Assembly (NCBI GenBank): GCA_026994125.1
Contig: JALWRJ010000522.1
Span: 1 to 11,451, forward strand
DNA: 11,451 nucleotides
From: Cyclobacteriaceae bacterium
GTDB lineage: Bacteria; Bacteroidota; Bacteroidia; Cytophagales; Cyclobacteriaceae
Direction: 5' to 3'
In this document: positions 1 to 7,090 of the stretch, one piece after another
Layout: the number at the start of each line of letters is the position of its first letter
Numbering within the stretch: the stretch's first letter is position 1
The notes under the pieces: generated by a model
Told to the model about the DNA's origin: nothing
Seen by the model: only the letters and a program-made list of their open reading frames with translations
Database searches by the model: none
Program-made: the position numbers and the translations under genes

Positions 1-998
1 TACAAAATCCGGCCATTGTGCTACCTCTATTTGGGGTATTTATGCTGCTTACCATTTTAATTGTTTTGGGAGGTATTTCCGGAGGTATTGAAAAGGCATC
101 GAAAGTGCTTATGCCCATGCTGTTTGTACTGCTTATTTTGGTGGCCTTACGTAGTTTAACCTTAGAGGGAGCCATGAAAGGCGTAGAGTTCTACCTCATC
201 CCCGATTGGTCAAAAGTTAAACCGGCAACCTTTTTAACGGCCTTATCGCAAGCCTTTTTCTCCATGAGCATTGGTTGGGGTATAATGATCACCTATGGTT
301 CGTACCTGCCAAAAAAAGCCAACATTATTGAAAGTGGCCTTTGGGTAGGCCTTATGGATGCCGGAGTAGCTTTATTGGCCGGTTTTATGATTTTTCCGGC
401 CGTGTTTGCCTTTGGAATGGAACCCAGCCAGGGGCCTACCTTAACCTTCCAGGTATTGCCTTCCATTTTTGAGCAAATCCCATTCGGCAATATTGTAGGT
501 GGATTGTTTTTTTTATTACTTTCGGTTGCAGCTTTAACATCTTCAATCTCCATTTTAGAAGTACCCGCTTCTTACTTTATGGATGAAAAAAAATGGAGTC
601 GTAAAAAATCTGCTTGGGTAGTAGGTATTCTAGCTTTTGTAGTGGGTATTCCTTCGGCATTAACGGCCATTGATGGCAGTTTTTGGCACGAGCTATCCAT
701 GCCCTGGTTTCAAGGACATACCGTTGTTGGCTTTTTCGATATTTTAGATACCGTATTTGGCACCTTCTTTATTGTAGTAGTAGCGTTTATGACCAGTGTG
801 TATGTAGGTTGGGTATTGGATTTAAACACCGTTATTAAACATATTGGCGATGGCTCGGATAGGTTTGATAAACCTATGATAGGCAACATCAAGCCTTCGC
901 AGGTATTTGTAGCAATGCTCAAATATGTTATTCCTGTGGTAATTTTGCTGGTATTACTTAATATGATAGGTGTATTAGGCTTTTTTGCTGGTACCTGA
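1..998 (+). CDS. Sodium-dependent transporter, NSS/SNF family (3' part, N-terminus outside window)
   Basis: This is the C-terminal three quarters of a neurotransmitter:sodium symporter (LeuT-fold) in the inner membrane, which takes up an amino acid or similar small solute with Na+. The frame is open to the left edge (first full codon at position 3), so the GTG at 18 is an internal valine and not a start. About 330 residues are visible. Family hallmarks, numbered from that GTG codon: GGIEKASKVLMP around 22-33, SQAFFSMSIGWGIMITYGSY around 77-96, FPAVFAFGMEPSQGP around 126-140, and ALTSSISILE around 172-181. The last is the TM8 stretch whose Thr/Ser pair helps form the Na2 sodium site in LeuT. 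The first helices, which carry much of the substrate and Na1 site, are missing. The TGA at 996-998 is followed after 2 bases by the next ATG, so the two genes are probably co-transcribed. The substrate cannot be told from sequence. Family assignment is firm. Confidence 0.93.
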   Translation, partial: QNPAIVLPLFGVFMLLTILIVLGGISGGIEKASKVLMPMLFVLLILVALRSLTLEGAMKGVEFYLIPDWSKVKPATFLTALSQAFFSMSIGWGIMITYGSYLPKKANIIESGLWVGLMDAGVALLAGFMIFPAVFAFGMEPSQGPTLTFQVLPSIFEQIPFGNIVGGLFFLLLSVAALTSSISILEVPASYFMDEKKWSRKKSAWVVGILAFVVGIPSALTAIDGSFWHELSMPWFQGHTVVGFFDILDTVFGTFFIVVVAFMTSVYVGWVLDLNTVIKHIGDGSDRFDKPMIGNIKPSQVFVAMLKYVIPVVILLVLLNMIGVLGFFAGT

Positions 999-1000
999 GT

Positions 1001-1591
1001 ATGCCCGGCCTTAAATCCATTGCTGTTTTTTGTGGCTCCAGCACCGGCCATAGCCCCTTGTATGTACAAAAAGCACAAGAGCTGGGCTCCTACTTAGGCA
1101 AAAACGCATATAACTTAGTATATGGAGGAGGTAATATTGGGCTAATGGGCGCCATTGCCAATGCAGCTTTACAGGCAGGGGCACAGGTAACCGGAGTTTT
1201 ACCCCGTTTTCTTAACAAAAAAGAGGTTGGCCATGTGGCGCTAAGCCAACTGGAGTTGGTAGATACCATGCACCAACGCAAGCAACGTATAGAAGCGCTT
1301 TCAGATGCCTTTTTAGCCATGCCGGGTGGGTTTGGCACCTTGGAAGAAGTAAGCGAAATGCTTACCTGGGCTCAGTTGGGGCTGCACCAAAAACCTATTG
1401 GGCTGTATAACATCAATGGGTTTTATAACCAATGGCTGGCTCAGTTAAATACCATGGTACAAGAGGGGTTTTTAAAACCTGCCAACCGTGCCATGGTGCT
1501 TGAAAGCCAGCAACCTGACCACCTGCTAGCTCAACTTCAACATTACAAGCCGGTTGCAGTAGCCAAATGGCTCAAACCCGACCAGTCGTAA
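1001..1591 (+). CDS. LOG-family (TIGR00730-type) nucleoside 5'-monophosphate phosphoribohydrolase
   Basis: This is a 196-residue cytosolic Rossmann-fold protein of the LOG ('lonely guy') family. Characterised members split the N-glycosidic bond of nucleoside 5'-monophosphates, including cytokinin ribotides and AMP, to give free base and ribose 5-phosphate. The N-terminal strand SIAVFCGSS (6-14) and the GGGNIGLMG loop (42-50) form the nucleotide fold. The family motif PGGxGTxxE is intact as PGGFGTLEE (108-116), preceded by a conserved M-H-x-R-K (90-94), so the active site looks complete. The length is normal for bacterial members. The start is the ATG two bases after the NSS stop; no Shine-Dalgarno is visible, as is usual in Bacteroidota, and translational coupling is likely. 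The true substrate in this bacterium (purine salvage, AMP breakdown or a modified base) is not known from sequence. Older annotations call such proteins lysine decarboxylases, which this family does not support. Confidence 0.95.
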   Translation: MPGLKSIAVFCGSSTGHSPLYVQKAQELGSYLGKNAYNLVYGGGNIGLMGAIANAALQAGAQVTGVLPRFLNKKEVGHVALSQLELVDTMHQRKQRIEALSDAFLAMPGGFGTLEEVSEMLTWAQLGLHQKPIGLYNINGFYNQWLAQLNTMVQEGFLKPANRAMVLESQQPDHLLAQLQHYKPVAVAKWLKPDQS

Positions 1592-1664
1592 TTGGTTTTT
1601 GTCCGCTCACGAACAATAAACACATCAAAAAACCGGCCAGATAGCTCTTCTTAGTAACAGGCAT

Positions 1665-1672
1665 TAAATTTG
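1665..1672 (+). promoter_or_regulatory. Bacteroidota-type -7 box (TAAATTTG)
   Basis: TAAATTTG matches the TAnnTTTG -7 consensus of the Bacteroidota housekeeping sigma factor and lies 13 bases before the ATG at 1686. No convincing TTTG-like -33 element is seen at the usual spacing upstream, so the promoter would be weak or dependent on the -7 box. It implies a very short leader of around ten bases or fewer. The call rests on the motif and its position only. Confidence 0.45.
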
Positions 1673-1685
1673 CGCTAACATAGGT

Positions 1686-2435
1686 ATGATTAAAAAAGCA
1701 CTTGCTCCTTTGCTTAAAGAACTACTCGCCCTGGTACCCCAATTATGGCTTCAGGTAATTGGCATATCGGCAGCAATAAGTTTAAGTGTACTCATACTTA
1801 ACATCCATGCTTCTATGCAAAGTAAAACCGGCACTTTAGTTACTATTGCTATTGCTTTGGTAATCGTACTGTTTGCGGCAACTACGTTTTCGGTTTTTCT
1901 ACTGCACCGCCACCACCTAAAATCGGCTAAACTTGGCTTACGAAAATTATTAGGTACACGTAGTTGGAAATTGTTGGTAGAAGCTACTTTGCAAACAAGC
2001 TTTTTAGTTGTACTGGCCATGCTTATCAGCTTTGGGGTAATAGATGTAAGCACCATGTTGGCGGGGCTTAACTTTACATTTATCCTTAAAAACATTGGCG
2101 TAATGCACTACAGCCTTTTTATGCTTGGTTTTTTTCTGCTATCGGTAAGTGCGTTATTTGTAATACAAGGCATTGCCCTGGCGCCAAAGGCTAAAGACAA
2201 CATTACAAAAACCACCCTGCAAGAAAAGCAATGGTTTATATCTATTAAACAAACATTAGCTAACATAAGCCTGTATTTATGTGCCCTGCTAGCCGTAAGC
2301 TTAGTGGTGTTAGTAAGTGTGTACCACCAACCGGTGGGTATTAGCTTGCTTCTCTTTTTCTATTTTGCTTTTTTAATGGGTTGGTGTTTGCTGAATAAGC
2401 AACAACAGCAAGCGACACCTGAGGCCATTTTTTAA
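1686..2435 (+). CDS. Small polytopic membrane protein resembling an FtsX-like permease core
   Basis: This 249-residue inner-membrane protein has about six hydrophobic segments (near 24-42, 51-73, 99-122, 143-166, 192-212 and 217-236). I do not recognise it as a named gene. Its best resemblance is to the FtsX/MacB-type ABC permeases common in Bacteroidota. After the second helix comes LGLRKLLGTRSWKLLVEATLQ (83-103), which follows the FtsX pattern 'E-I-G-I-R-K-V-L-G-A-(S/T)...L-x-E-S', then a long helix. Residues 182-215 (WFISIKQTLANISLYLCALL and on to VYHQ) resemble the segment that opens the second half of such permeases ('R-K-x-L-V-x-x-Q-F-x-I-S'). The large periplasmic domains and the second permease core of a full (about 780-residue) protein are absent, and no ATPase gene is adjacent. 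It has its own -7 box. It could be a minimal permease relic, a regulator, or an unrelated membrane protein with a chance match. The coding frame is intact and base use is like its neighbours. Confidence 0.75.
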   Translation: MIKKALAPLLKELLALVPQLWLQVIGISAAISLSVLILNIHASMQSKTGTLVTIAIALVIVLFAATTFSVFLLHRHHLKSAKLGLRKLLGTRSWKLLVEATLQTSFLVVLAMLISFGVIDVSTMLAGLNFTFILKNIGVMHYSLFMLGFFLLSVSALFVIQGIALAPKAKDNITKTTLQEKQWFISIKQTLANISLYLCALLAVSLVVLVSVYHQPVGISLLLFFYFAFLMGWCLLNKQQQQATPEAIF

Positions 2436-2656
2436 ATAAAATTGATGGTTTTTGGGTACCTCAACTTCATTAGTCGTTAATCCATATTCAATCTTCATCT
2501 TTTACAGAGTTGTTGTGTGCCTAAACAAAAGTTTAAACTGTTTCCGGCAGAACAGCCAGGTTAAATCCACATACTTTGTTTATGAATAAACCGGCCGAAA
2601 TCATAGGCCATCTAAAGGTCTAAATATCTATATTTGCACCCGCATAAATTAAGCTT
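2436..2656. other. Intergenic region between FtsX-like and LysE genes
   Basis: This 221-base gap is the longest gene-free stretch in the window. It holds a 10-base perfect palindrome AGTTTAAACT at 2530-2539, an AAACCGGCC word at 2588-2596 that also occurs upstream of the gene at 1686, and the -7 box at 2629-2636. I see no ORF worth calling, no convincing terminator after the stop at 2435 and no RNA gene. The role of the palindrome is unknown; it could be an operator or chance. Confidence 0.4.
2629..2636 (+). promoter_or_regulatory. Bacteroidota-type -7 box (TATATTTG)
   Basis: TATATTTG is an exact TAnnTTTG match 20 bases before the LysE-family start at 2657. Transcription would begin a few bases downstream, giving a leader of roughly 14 bases. 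No clear -33 TTTG is found 19-21 bases upstream. Since no such box lies in the 25-base gap before the following permease gene, this site probably drives both genes. Confidence 0.55.
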
Positions 2657-3265
2657 ATGTTACCATTTTTAAACGGGCTGGCATTTGGCCTTATCTTTAT
2701 ATTTTCTATTGGGCCTGCATTTTTCCTGCTAATTCAAACCAGCATAGAACAAGGCTTTAACAAGGCCGCCTATGTGGCTTTGGGCATCTCTATAAGCGAT
2801 ATTTTATATGTTGTAATGATAATGAAAGGCATAACTACGCTCTTGGAAGCCCCCAATGTGCGTTTTATAGTAGGCGTTATTGGCATTGTATTGCTTATTG
2901 CTTTTGGCGTATATTCGCTATTTAAACCTCCCCGATTGCACAGTAAGGCCGAGCAACATATACCTAACAGCCGTATCAAAAGCTTTGTTAAGGGATTTGT
3001 TTTTAACTTTTTTAACCCATCTACCGTTATATTTTGGCTTAGTCTGGTATCTATTGTTCAACTTAACTTTGGTTATTCAGGAAACCAAAAACTTTTGTTT
3101 TTTTCGGGTGTGCTTACCATTATTTTATCTACCGATATAACCAAATCATTTTTAGCCGAAAAATTAAAACGGTTTTTAACTTTGCGTGCCGTAAGCCTTC
3201 TTAATAAACTGGTGGGCGTTATATTAATTGGCTTTGGGCTGGCACTAATAAGTCAATTAGTGTAA
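2657..3265 (+). CDS. LysE-family translocator (amino acid exporter)
   Basis: This 202-residue, roughly six-helix inner-membrane protein belongs to the LysE/RhtB superfamily, whose members export amino acids or related metabolites using the proton gradient. The N-terminal helix carries FSIGPAFFLL (16-25), the family's conserved G-P near the start. A polar central loop (about 91-108) separates the two halves, and the second half opens with the repeat-like F-N-P motif FNFFNPSTVIFW (116-127), also conserved in the family. The length is typical. The ATG at 2657 is the first start after the TATATTTG box and places the G-P motif at the expected distance. The APC-type permease follows after 25 bases, so the two are probably co-expressed. 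Substrate (Lys, Thr, homoserine lactone, Leu and so on) cannot be decided from the sequence. Confidence 0.92.
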   Translation: MLPFLNGLAFGLIFIFSIGPAFFLLIQTSIEQGFNKAAYVALGISISDILYVVMIMKGITTLLEAPNVRFIVGVIGIVLLIAFGVYSLFKPPRLHSKAEQHIPNSRIKSFVKGFVFNFFNPSTVIFWLSLVSIVQLNFGYSGNQKLLFFSGVLTIILSTDITKSFLAEKLKRFLTLRAVSLLNKLVGVILIGFGLALISQLV

Positions 3266-3290
3266 ATTTCAGCACTATAACAACGCACGT

Positions 3291-4622
3291 ATGGGCATTC
3301 ATAGAAAACGTAATAAAAGTTTGGGCTTAGCCGAGTTAATAGCCATTGCTTTAGGAGGTATGGTTGGAGGTGGTATTTTCACTATTTTAGGCATTTCGGT
3401 TTCGCTGATAGGCAACCTAACCCCCATTGCCATTGTTTTGGGTGGCTTAATTGCTTCGTTGGCAGCCTATTCGTATGTAAAACTGGGGCTGTACTATCGT
3501 GATGAAGGAGCCACCTATTCGTTTTTTAAAAAGACCTATGCCGGCTCTCATTTTTCGGCTTCGGCCATAGGCTGGTTTATTATTTTTGGCTACATAAGTA
3601 CTTTAGCACTTTATGCATATACATTTTCTTCGTATGCCATAAGTAGTACAGAAGTTGCCACTAACGTATGGGTGCGGAAGGCTATTGCTATTGGAGTAAT
3701 AACGGTTTTTACCCTTATTAATGTTTGGAGTGTAAACGGAATGGGCAAAATTGAAGACCTGATGGTGTACACTAAACTGGTGGTGCTTACCATTATTTCG
3801 GTTATTCTAATGCAACATGGCACCACAGATTTTGGTACATTTATAGACCAAATGGGTGCTGATGCCGAAAAAGCCAGCTATTTTACCATTTTAATCGTAG
3901 CCTCGTTAACCTTTGTGGCTTATGAGGGTTTTCAGCTGGTTATAAATGCCGTAAACGAAATGAGCCAACCCGAAAAAAACATACCCAGGGCAATTTATAC
4001 AGCCATTGGCCTGGCCATTCTAATTTATGTTGTTATAGCGCTGGGCGCCTTATTTGCTATTCCAACACAAGATATTATACAAAACAAAGAGTATGCCCTG
4101 GCAGCCGGAGCCGGCAATATACTAGGTAACCTGGGCACTAACCTGGTAATATTGGGTGCTTTATTGGCTACCAGTAGTGCTATTAGTGGTACGGTGTTTG
4201 GCTCGTCCAGGCAAATGGCGGTAGTGGCTCACGATGGGTATTTCCCTAGGTGGCTTAGCCAACGCACTAGTAGCAATACCCCTCGAAATGCCATTATTAC
4301 TATGGCAGGGTTGGCTAGTTTGCTTATTGTAATAGGTGGGCTGGAGCTCATTTTAGAGTTTGGCAGCATTACCTTTTTACTGGTATCTCTATTAATGGCA
4401 CTGGCAAATTATAAAATCCGAGCCAAAACGCAATCTTCTACCCTACTTACCATATTGTCAATTGTAGGGCTTAGTATAGGCGGTGTACTTATTTTGTATT
4501 ACGAGTTTACCAATAAGTGGGAGCAAATGGTTTTTATTATTTTTTTATATGCCGTACTGGCTATCGGTGCCTGGTGGTTTTCGACTAAAAAAGAAAAAGC
4601 TAAAGCAGGTAACCATAGCTAA
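3291..4622 (+). CDS. APC-superfamily amino acid permease
   Basis: This 443-residue inner-membrane secondary transporter of the amino acid-polyamine-organocation family has about 12 transmembrane helices. TM1 carries the unwound substrate/cation loop GGMVGGGIF (22-30), matching the 'G-x-G-I-F' signature. The TM6 region has the conserved F-V-A-Y-E-G-F-Q run, where an aromatic residue and backbone groups line the substrate site. It is followed by the intracellular stretch NEMSQPEKNIPRAI typical of APC permeases, and TM8 carries the SGTVFGSSRQMAVVAHDGYFP block. The length is normal and there is no fused C-terminal Usp or other domain; the chain ends in a short basic tail (KKEKAKAGNHS). It starts 25 bases after the LysE-family gene with no promoter between, which suggests joint expression of an exporter and a permease. 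The substrate is probably an amino acid, but which one is not readable here. Confidence 0.93.
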   Translation: MGIHRKRNKSLGLAELIAIALGGMVGGGIFTILGISVSLIGNLTPIAIVLGGLIASLAAYSYVKLGLYYRDEGATYSFFKKTYAGSHFSASAIGWFIIFGYISTLALYAYTFSSYAISSTEVATNVWVRKAIAIGVITVFTLINVWSVNGMGKIEDLMVYTKLVVLTIISVILMQHGTTDFGTFIDQMGADAEKASYFTILIVASLTFVAYEGFQLVINAVNEMSQPEKNIPRAIYTAIGLAILIYVVIALGALFAIPTQDIIQNKEYALAAGAGNILGNLGTNLVILGALLATSSAISGTVFGSSRQMAVVAHDGYFPRWLSQRTSSNTPRNAIITMAGLASLLIVIGGLELILEFGSITFLLVSLLMALANYKIRAKTQSSTLLTILSIVGLSIGGVLILYYEFTNKWEQMVFIIFLYAVLAIGAWWFSTKKEKAKAGNHS

Positions 4623-4648
4623 GTATTTCTAATTTTAAAAACCCCAAC

Positions 4649-4666
4649 AGCCGGCTTCCCGGTTTT
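4649..4666 (+). terminator. Possible hairpin terminator at convergent junction
   Basis: AGCCGG-cttc-CCGGTT can form a six-pair stem (one G-T) with a four-base loop, followed by TTTT on the plus strand. It begins 27 bases after the APC stop. An outer A-rich arm (around 4636-4643) can pair with GGTTTTA at 4661-4667, so a longer imperfect stem is possible. It is short and the T-run is brief, so this is only a plausible terminator between two convergent transcripts. Confidence 0.3.
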
Positions 4667-4701
4667 ACTTAACTTAACTTAAACACTTACAACATATTAC
4701 T

Positions 4702-4770
4702 ATGCTGTTCAAACGGTTAGCCAAAGCTGCCAGGGCATACCTACTTAAATTCTTAGTTCATCATACATAG
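4702..4770 (+). CDS. Possible 22-residue amphipathic cationic mini-ORF
   Basis: An ATG at 4702 opens 22 codons ending in TAG (4768-4770). The product begins MLFKRLAKAARAYLLKFL and ends VHHT. Basic residues at 4, 5, 8, 11 and 16, spaced between leucine, alanine and aromatic residues, would give an amphipathic cationic helix. Its last 26 bases overlap the 3' end of the convergent Usp gene in antisense. There is no Shine-Dalgarno and no TAnnTTTG box in front. An ORF this short can occur by chance, so it is listed only as a candidate small membrane-binding peptide. Confidence 0.15.
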   Translation: MLFKRLAKAARAYLLKFLVHHT

Positions 4771-5515
4771 CATTTTTGTCGTAATTGGGTCTTCCCATAA
4801 CCAATACAGGAATTTCTAGTTTTAATAGTATGTGTTTTAGGTAGTTGGTGTGGCTTAGCATGCCACCCCACACCGAAACTTCTTTCAGGCTGCGGTGAAC
4901 ACAAAACAAGCCAATGCCTGTTGCCTTAATATGCTTTTTAAGCTTTTTTAAGGTAAGCCGGTTTGTTTCAATACATCCGGCTGATGTATGCCACTCCTTT
5001 GCCAACAGGTTTAATAATTTAGAGGGATAGTCTTGTTGCTTGCAAATACTTATGTCCATCAAAACACTTGTTTGGCGGCTAAGGGGAGTATCGTTGTTTA
5101 CCACCAAAAAACAACCGGTATAGTTGTTTAGCAAAAACATAGAGATTGATCCCATTTGCTGTGCAGTATCAGGTTGGCCTCCAAGCAAAACCAGCGAAGG
5201 GTTCAGGTAGTTTAGTTCTTTGGCCAACTTAGAAATAGGCTCCCCAAAACCCACCGCATACGAGGCCTGCACCCCGGCCACCTCTACCATTTCTACCAGG
5301 GCTTTTAGTTTAGCATGAATGGGTTGACATGCTGCGTCTACTAACGAAGGCGGCTGCGTTAATGTCTGTTCAGACAAGTCGCACAAATGTAGCAAGTGCA
5401 ACGGTGATTTGAGCACACCGGCCAAAGAAAGGGCATATTTAAGGGCACGGATGGAGGGAGGTTTAAAATCAATTAATACCAGTACGGGTTCGGTATGGTT
5501 TGCCAATCCGGCCAC
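4745..5515 (-). CDS. Universal stress protein (tandem UspA-like domains)
   Basis: This 256-residue cytosolic protein has two Usp-type alpha/beta domains. Domain 1 (about 8-140) shows the first strand PVLVLIDFKPPS, then KYALSLAGVLKSPLHLLHL, and ends with the strand-loop-strand LVLLGG...MGSISMFLL...GCFLVV. Domain 2 (about 149-243) is shorter and more diverged. The ATP-binding pattern G-x2-G-x9-G-(S/T) is only partly kept in domain 1 (G112-G113 ... G122-S123) and is not recognisable in domain 2, so nucleotide binding is doubtful. The start is a GTG at 5515-5513. No ATG lies in frame until about residue 153, and domain 1 begins right after the GTG. It lies 9 bases after the SulP stop codon and in the same frame, so the pair are almost certainly one transcript. 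Usp proteins often accompany or are fused to transporters, which suggests a role in modulating the SulP protein; that is inference. Confidence 0.82.
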   Translation of the reverse strand: MAGLANHTEPVLVLIDFKPPSIRALKYALSLAGVLKSPLHLLHLCDLSEQTLTQPPSLVDAACQPIHAKLKALVEMVEVAGVQASYAVGFGEPISKLAKELNYLNPSLVLLGGQPDTAQQMGSISMFLLNNYTGCFLVVNNDTPLSRQTSVLMDISICKQQDYPSKLLNLLAKEWHTSAGCIETNRLTLKKLKKHIKATGIGLFCVHRSLKEVSVWGGMLSHTNYLKHILLKLEIPVLVMGRPNYDKNAMYDELRI

Positions 5516-5524
5516 TTTACTATA

Positions 5525-7090
5525 TTAATAATCCACAGTTTGTTCATCGCCCCGGTTTATCAGGGTTACGGTAACCCCTTTGCTATCGGCTGTTTTCTTA
5601 AAATTATCAATAATTTCAAGCACATCGTAATCTATGTGGGTCGATTTGCTCATGTCAATAGTAAGGTTGGTATTGGGCGGCAAGTTGGTAAGTTCTTTTA
5701 AAATAGCTCCCTTATTTAAAAAGGTTACTTCTTCGGCCAAGGTCATTTTAACGGATTGTTGACCATTGTTTACTGCTTGTTTATGCAAAAAATGCGAATT
5801 TTTTAAGCTGTTACGAAGCAATACCAATACACCAACGCTTAATCCAATAGCAATTCCTTTTAATAAATCGGTAAATACAATGCCTAGTATGGTAACCACA
5901 AAAGGTAAAAACTGAGCCCACCCCAGTTGGAACATTTGCTTAAACAAAGCAGGCTTAGCCAATTTATAACCCACCACCAACAGCACGCTAGCCAGCACAG
6001 CCAGGGGTATCATGTTTAATATATGAGGGATGGTAAGCACACAAACAAGCAACAAAAACCCATGAACTATGGCTGATAGTTTGGTGCGGCCTCCCGATTG
6101 TATATTGGCAGAACTGCGCACAATAACCTGTGTTACGGGCAAGCCTCCTACTAGGCCCGAAACCACATTACCAACCCCTTGGGCCAGTAGTTCACGGTTG
6201 GTATTGGTAACACGTTTTTGCGGGTCTAACTTATCGGTTGCTTCTACACTTAGCAGTGTTTCTAAGCTGGCAACAATAGCCAGTGTAATGGCTACCACCC
6301 AAACTTCGCTATTGGTTAGCTGGCTAAAATCAGGAAATGAAAACAGGTGAAGGAATTCGTTAAAATTTTCAGATACCGGAACACTCACCAAATGCCTGGG
6401 TTCGATGGCTAACTCCGGGAAATAGGCAGGTATAATTAGTTGGTACCCAATGCCAAATGCCACGGCCACAAAAGCACCTTGTAGCAACCTAAAAAACTTA
6501 TGCCTGGGCGCTAACAAATTATCCCACACCAATATAATAAGCAAGGCCGAAACACTAACTATTATGGCTCCGTAGGATACATAGTTTAGCATATTAGCCA
6601 GCTCCGAAATTGTGTTTTGGCCATCGGTTTGGGCAAAAGCCAAATCACCTTCATAGTCGGCATCATAGCCAAAAGCATGTGGAATTTGCTTTAAAAATAT
6701 GATAATACCTATGCCGGCCAGCATGCCTTTAATAACAGCCGAAGGAAAGTAATACGCAATGGTTCCTCCTTTTAGCATACCTAAGAGCAACTGTATTACA
6801 CCTCCAATAACTACTGCCACCAAAAATATATCGAATGCCCCTAACGATTGAATGGAGTTTAACACGATAACTGCCAACCCGGCTGCCGGGCCGCTTACAC
6901 CCAACGAAGAATTGCTCAAGCTACCCACTACAATACCTCCTACAATACCGGCTATTAAACCCGAAAACAAGGGTGCCCCGCTGGCCAAAGCTATACCCAT
7001 ACACAAGGGTAATGCCACAAAAAACACCACTATACTGGCCGGTAAGTCGTACTTTAGGTTTGAAAGGAATTCGGGTTTGGCTGTTTTCAT
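5525..7090 (-). CDS. SulP-family inorganic anion transporter with STAS domain
   Basis: This 521-residue inner-membrane anion transporter (SLC26/SulP family; members carry sulfate, bicarbonate or other anions, often Na+- or H+-coupled) ends in a cytosolic STAS domain. The N-terminus NLKYDLPASIVVFFVALPLC leads into the family's early helices, with the conserved SGPAAG at 66-71. The membrane part runs to about residue 425. The STAS domain (about 444-521) contains the characteristic strand and turn IDMSKSTHIDYD (478-489), which in SulP proteins links the domain to the membrane part. I chose the ATG at 7090. A TTG at 7111 in the same frame would add seven residues (MLLNVSI) but is an unlikely start. 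The gene follows the TolC-type gene after 85 bases in which I see no TAnnTTTG box, so read-through from the secretion operon is possible. The Usp gene follows in the same frame. Whether it moves bicarbonate or sulfate is not decided; no carbonic anhydrase or sulfur gene is present in the window. Confidence 0.93.
   Translation of the reverse strand: MKTAKPEFLSNLKYDLPASIVVFFVALPLCMGIALASGAPLFSGLIAGIVGGIVVGSLSNSSLGVSGPAAGLAVIVLNSIQSLGAFDIFLVAVVIGGVIQLLLGMLKGGTIAYYFPSAVIKGMLAGIGIIIFLKQIPHAFGYDADYEGDLAFAQTDGQNTISELANMLNYVSYGAIIVSVSALLIILVWDNLLAPRHKFFRLLQGAFVAVAFGIGYQLIIPAYFPELAIEPRHLVSVPVSENFNEFLHLFSFPDFSQLTNSEVWVVAITLAIVASLETLLSVEATDKLDPQKRVTNTNRELLAQGVGNVVSGLVGGLPVTQVIVRSSANIQSGGRTKLSAIVHGFLLLVCVLTIPHILNMIPLAVLASVLLVVGYKLAKPALFKQMFQLGWAQFLPFVVTILGIVFTDLLKGIAIGLSVGVLVLLRNSLKNSHFLHKQAVNNGQQSVKMTLAEEVTFLNKGAILKELTNLPPNTNLTIDMSKSTHIDYDVLEIIDNFKKTADSKGVTVTLINRGDEQTVDY

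Noticed and set aside
18..20. GTG at 18 as the start of the NSS transporter
   Set aside because: The frame is open to position 3, and the family has several more helices before this point; the codon is an internal valine.
1580..1600. ACCA...TGGT stem followed by TTTTTG after the LOG stop as a terminator
   Set aside because: Only four base pairs and it overlaps the stop codon; too weak to call.
2530..2539. AGTTTAAACT palindrome as an operator
   Set aside because: A single 10-base AT-rich palindrome with no second copy; it is about 90 bases from the -7 box and can occur by chance.
2880..3140. 86-codon plus-strand ORF inside the LysE gene
   Set aside because: It lies wholly inside a well-supported LysE frame and has no recognisable family features.
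4668..4681. ACTTAACTTAACTT short tandem repeat
   Set aside because: Three five-base units in an AT-rich gap; not long enough to suggest a functional repeat or slippage locus.
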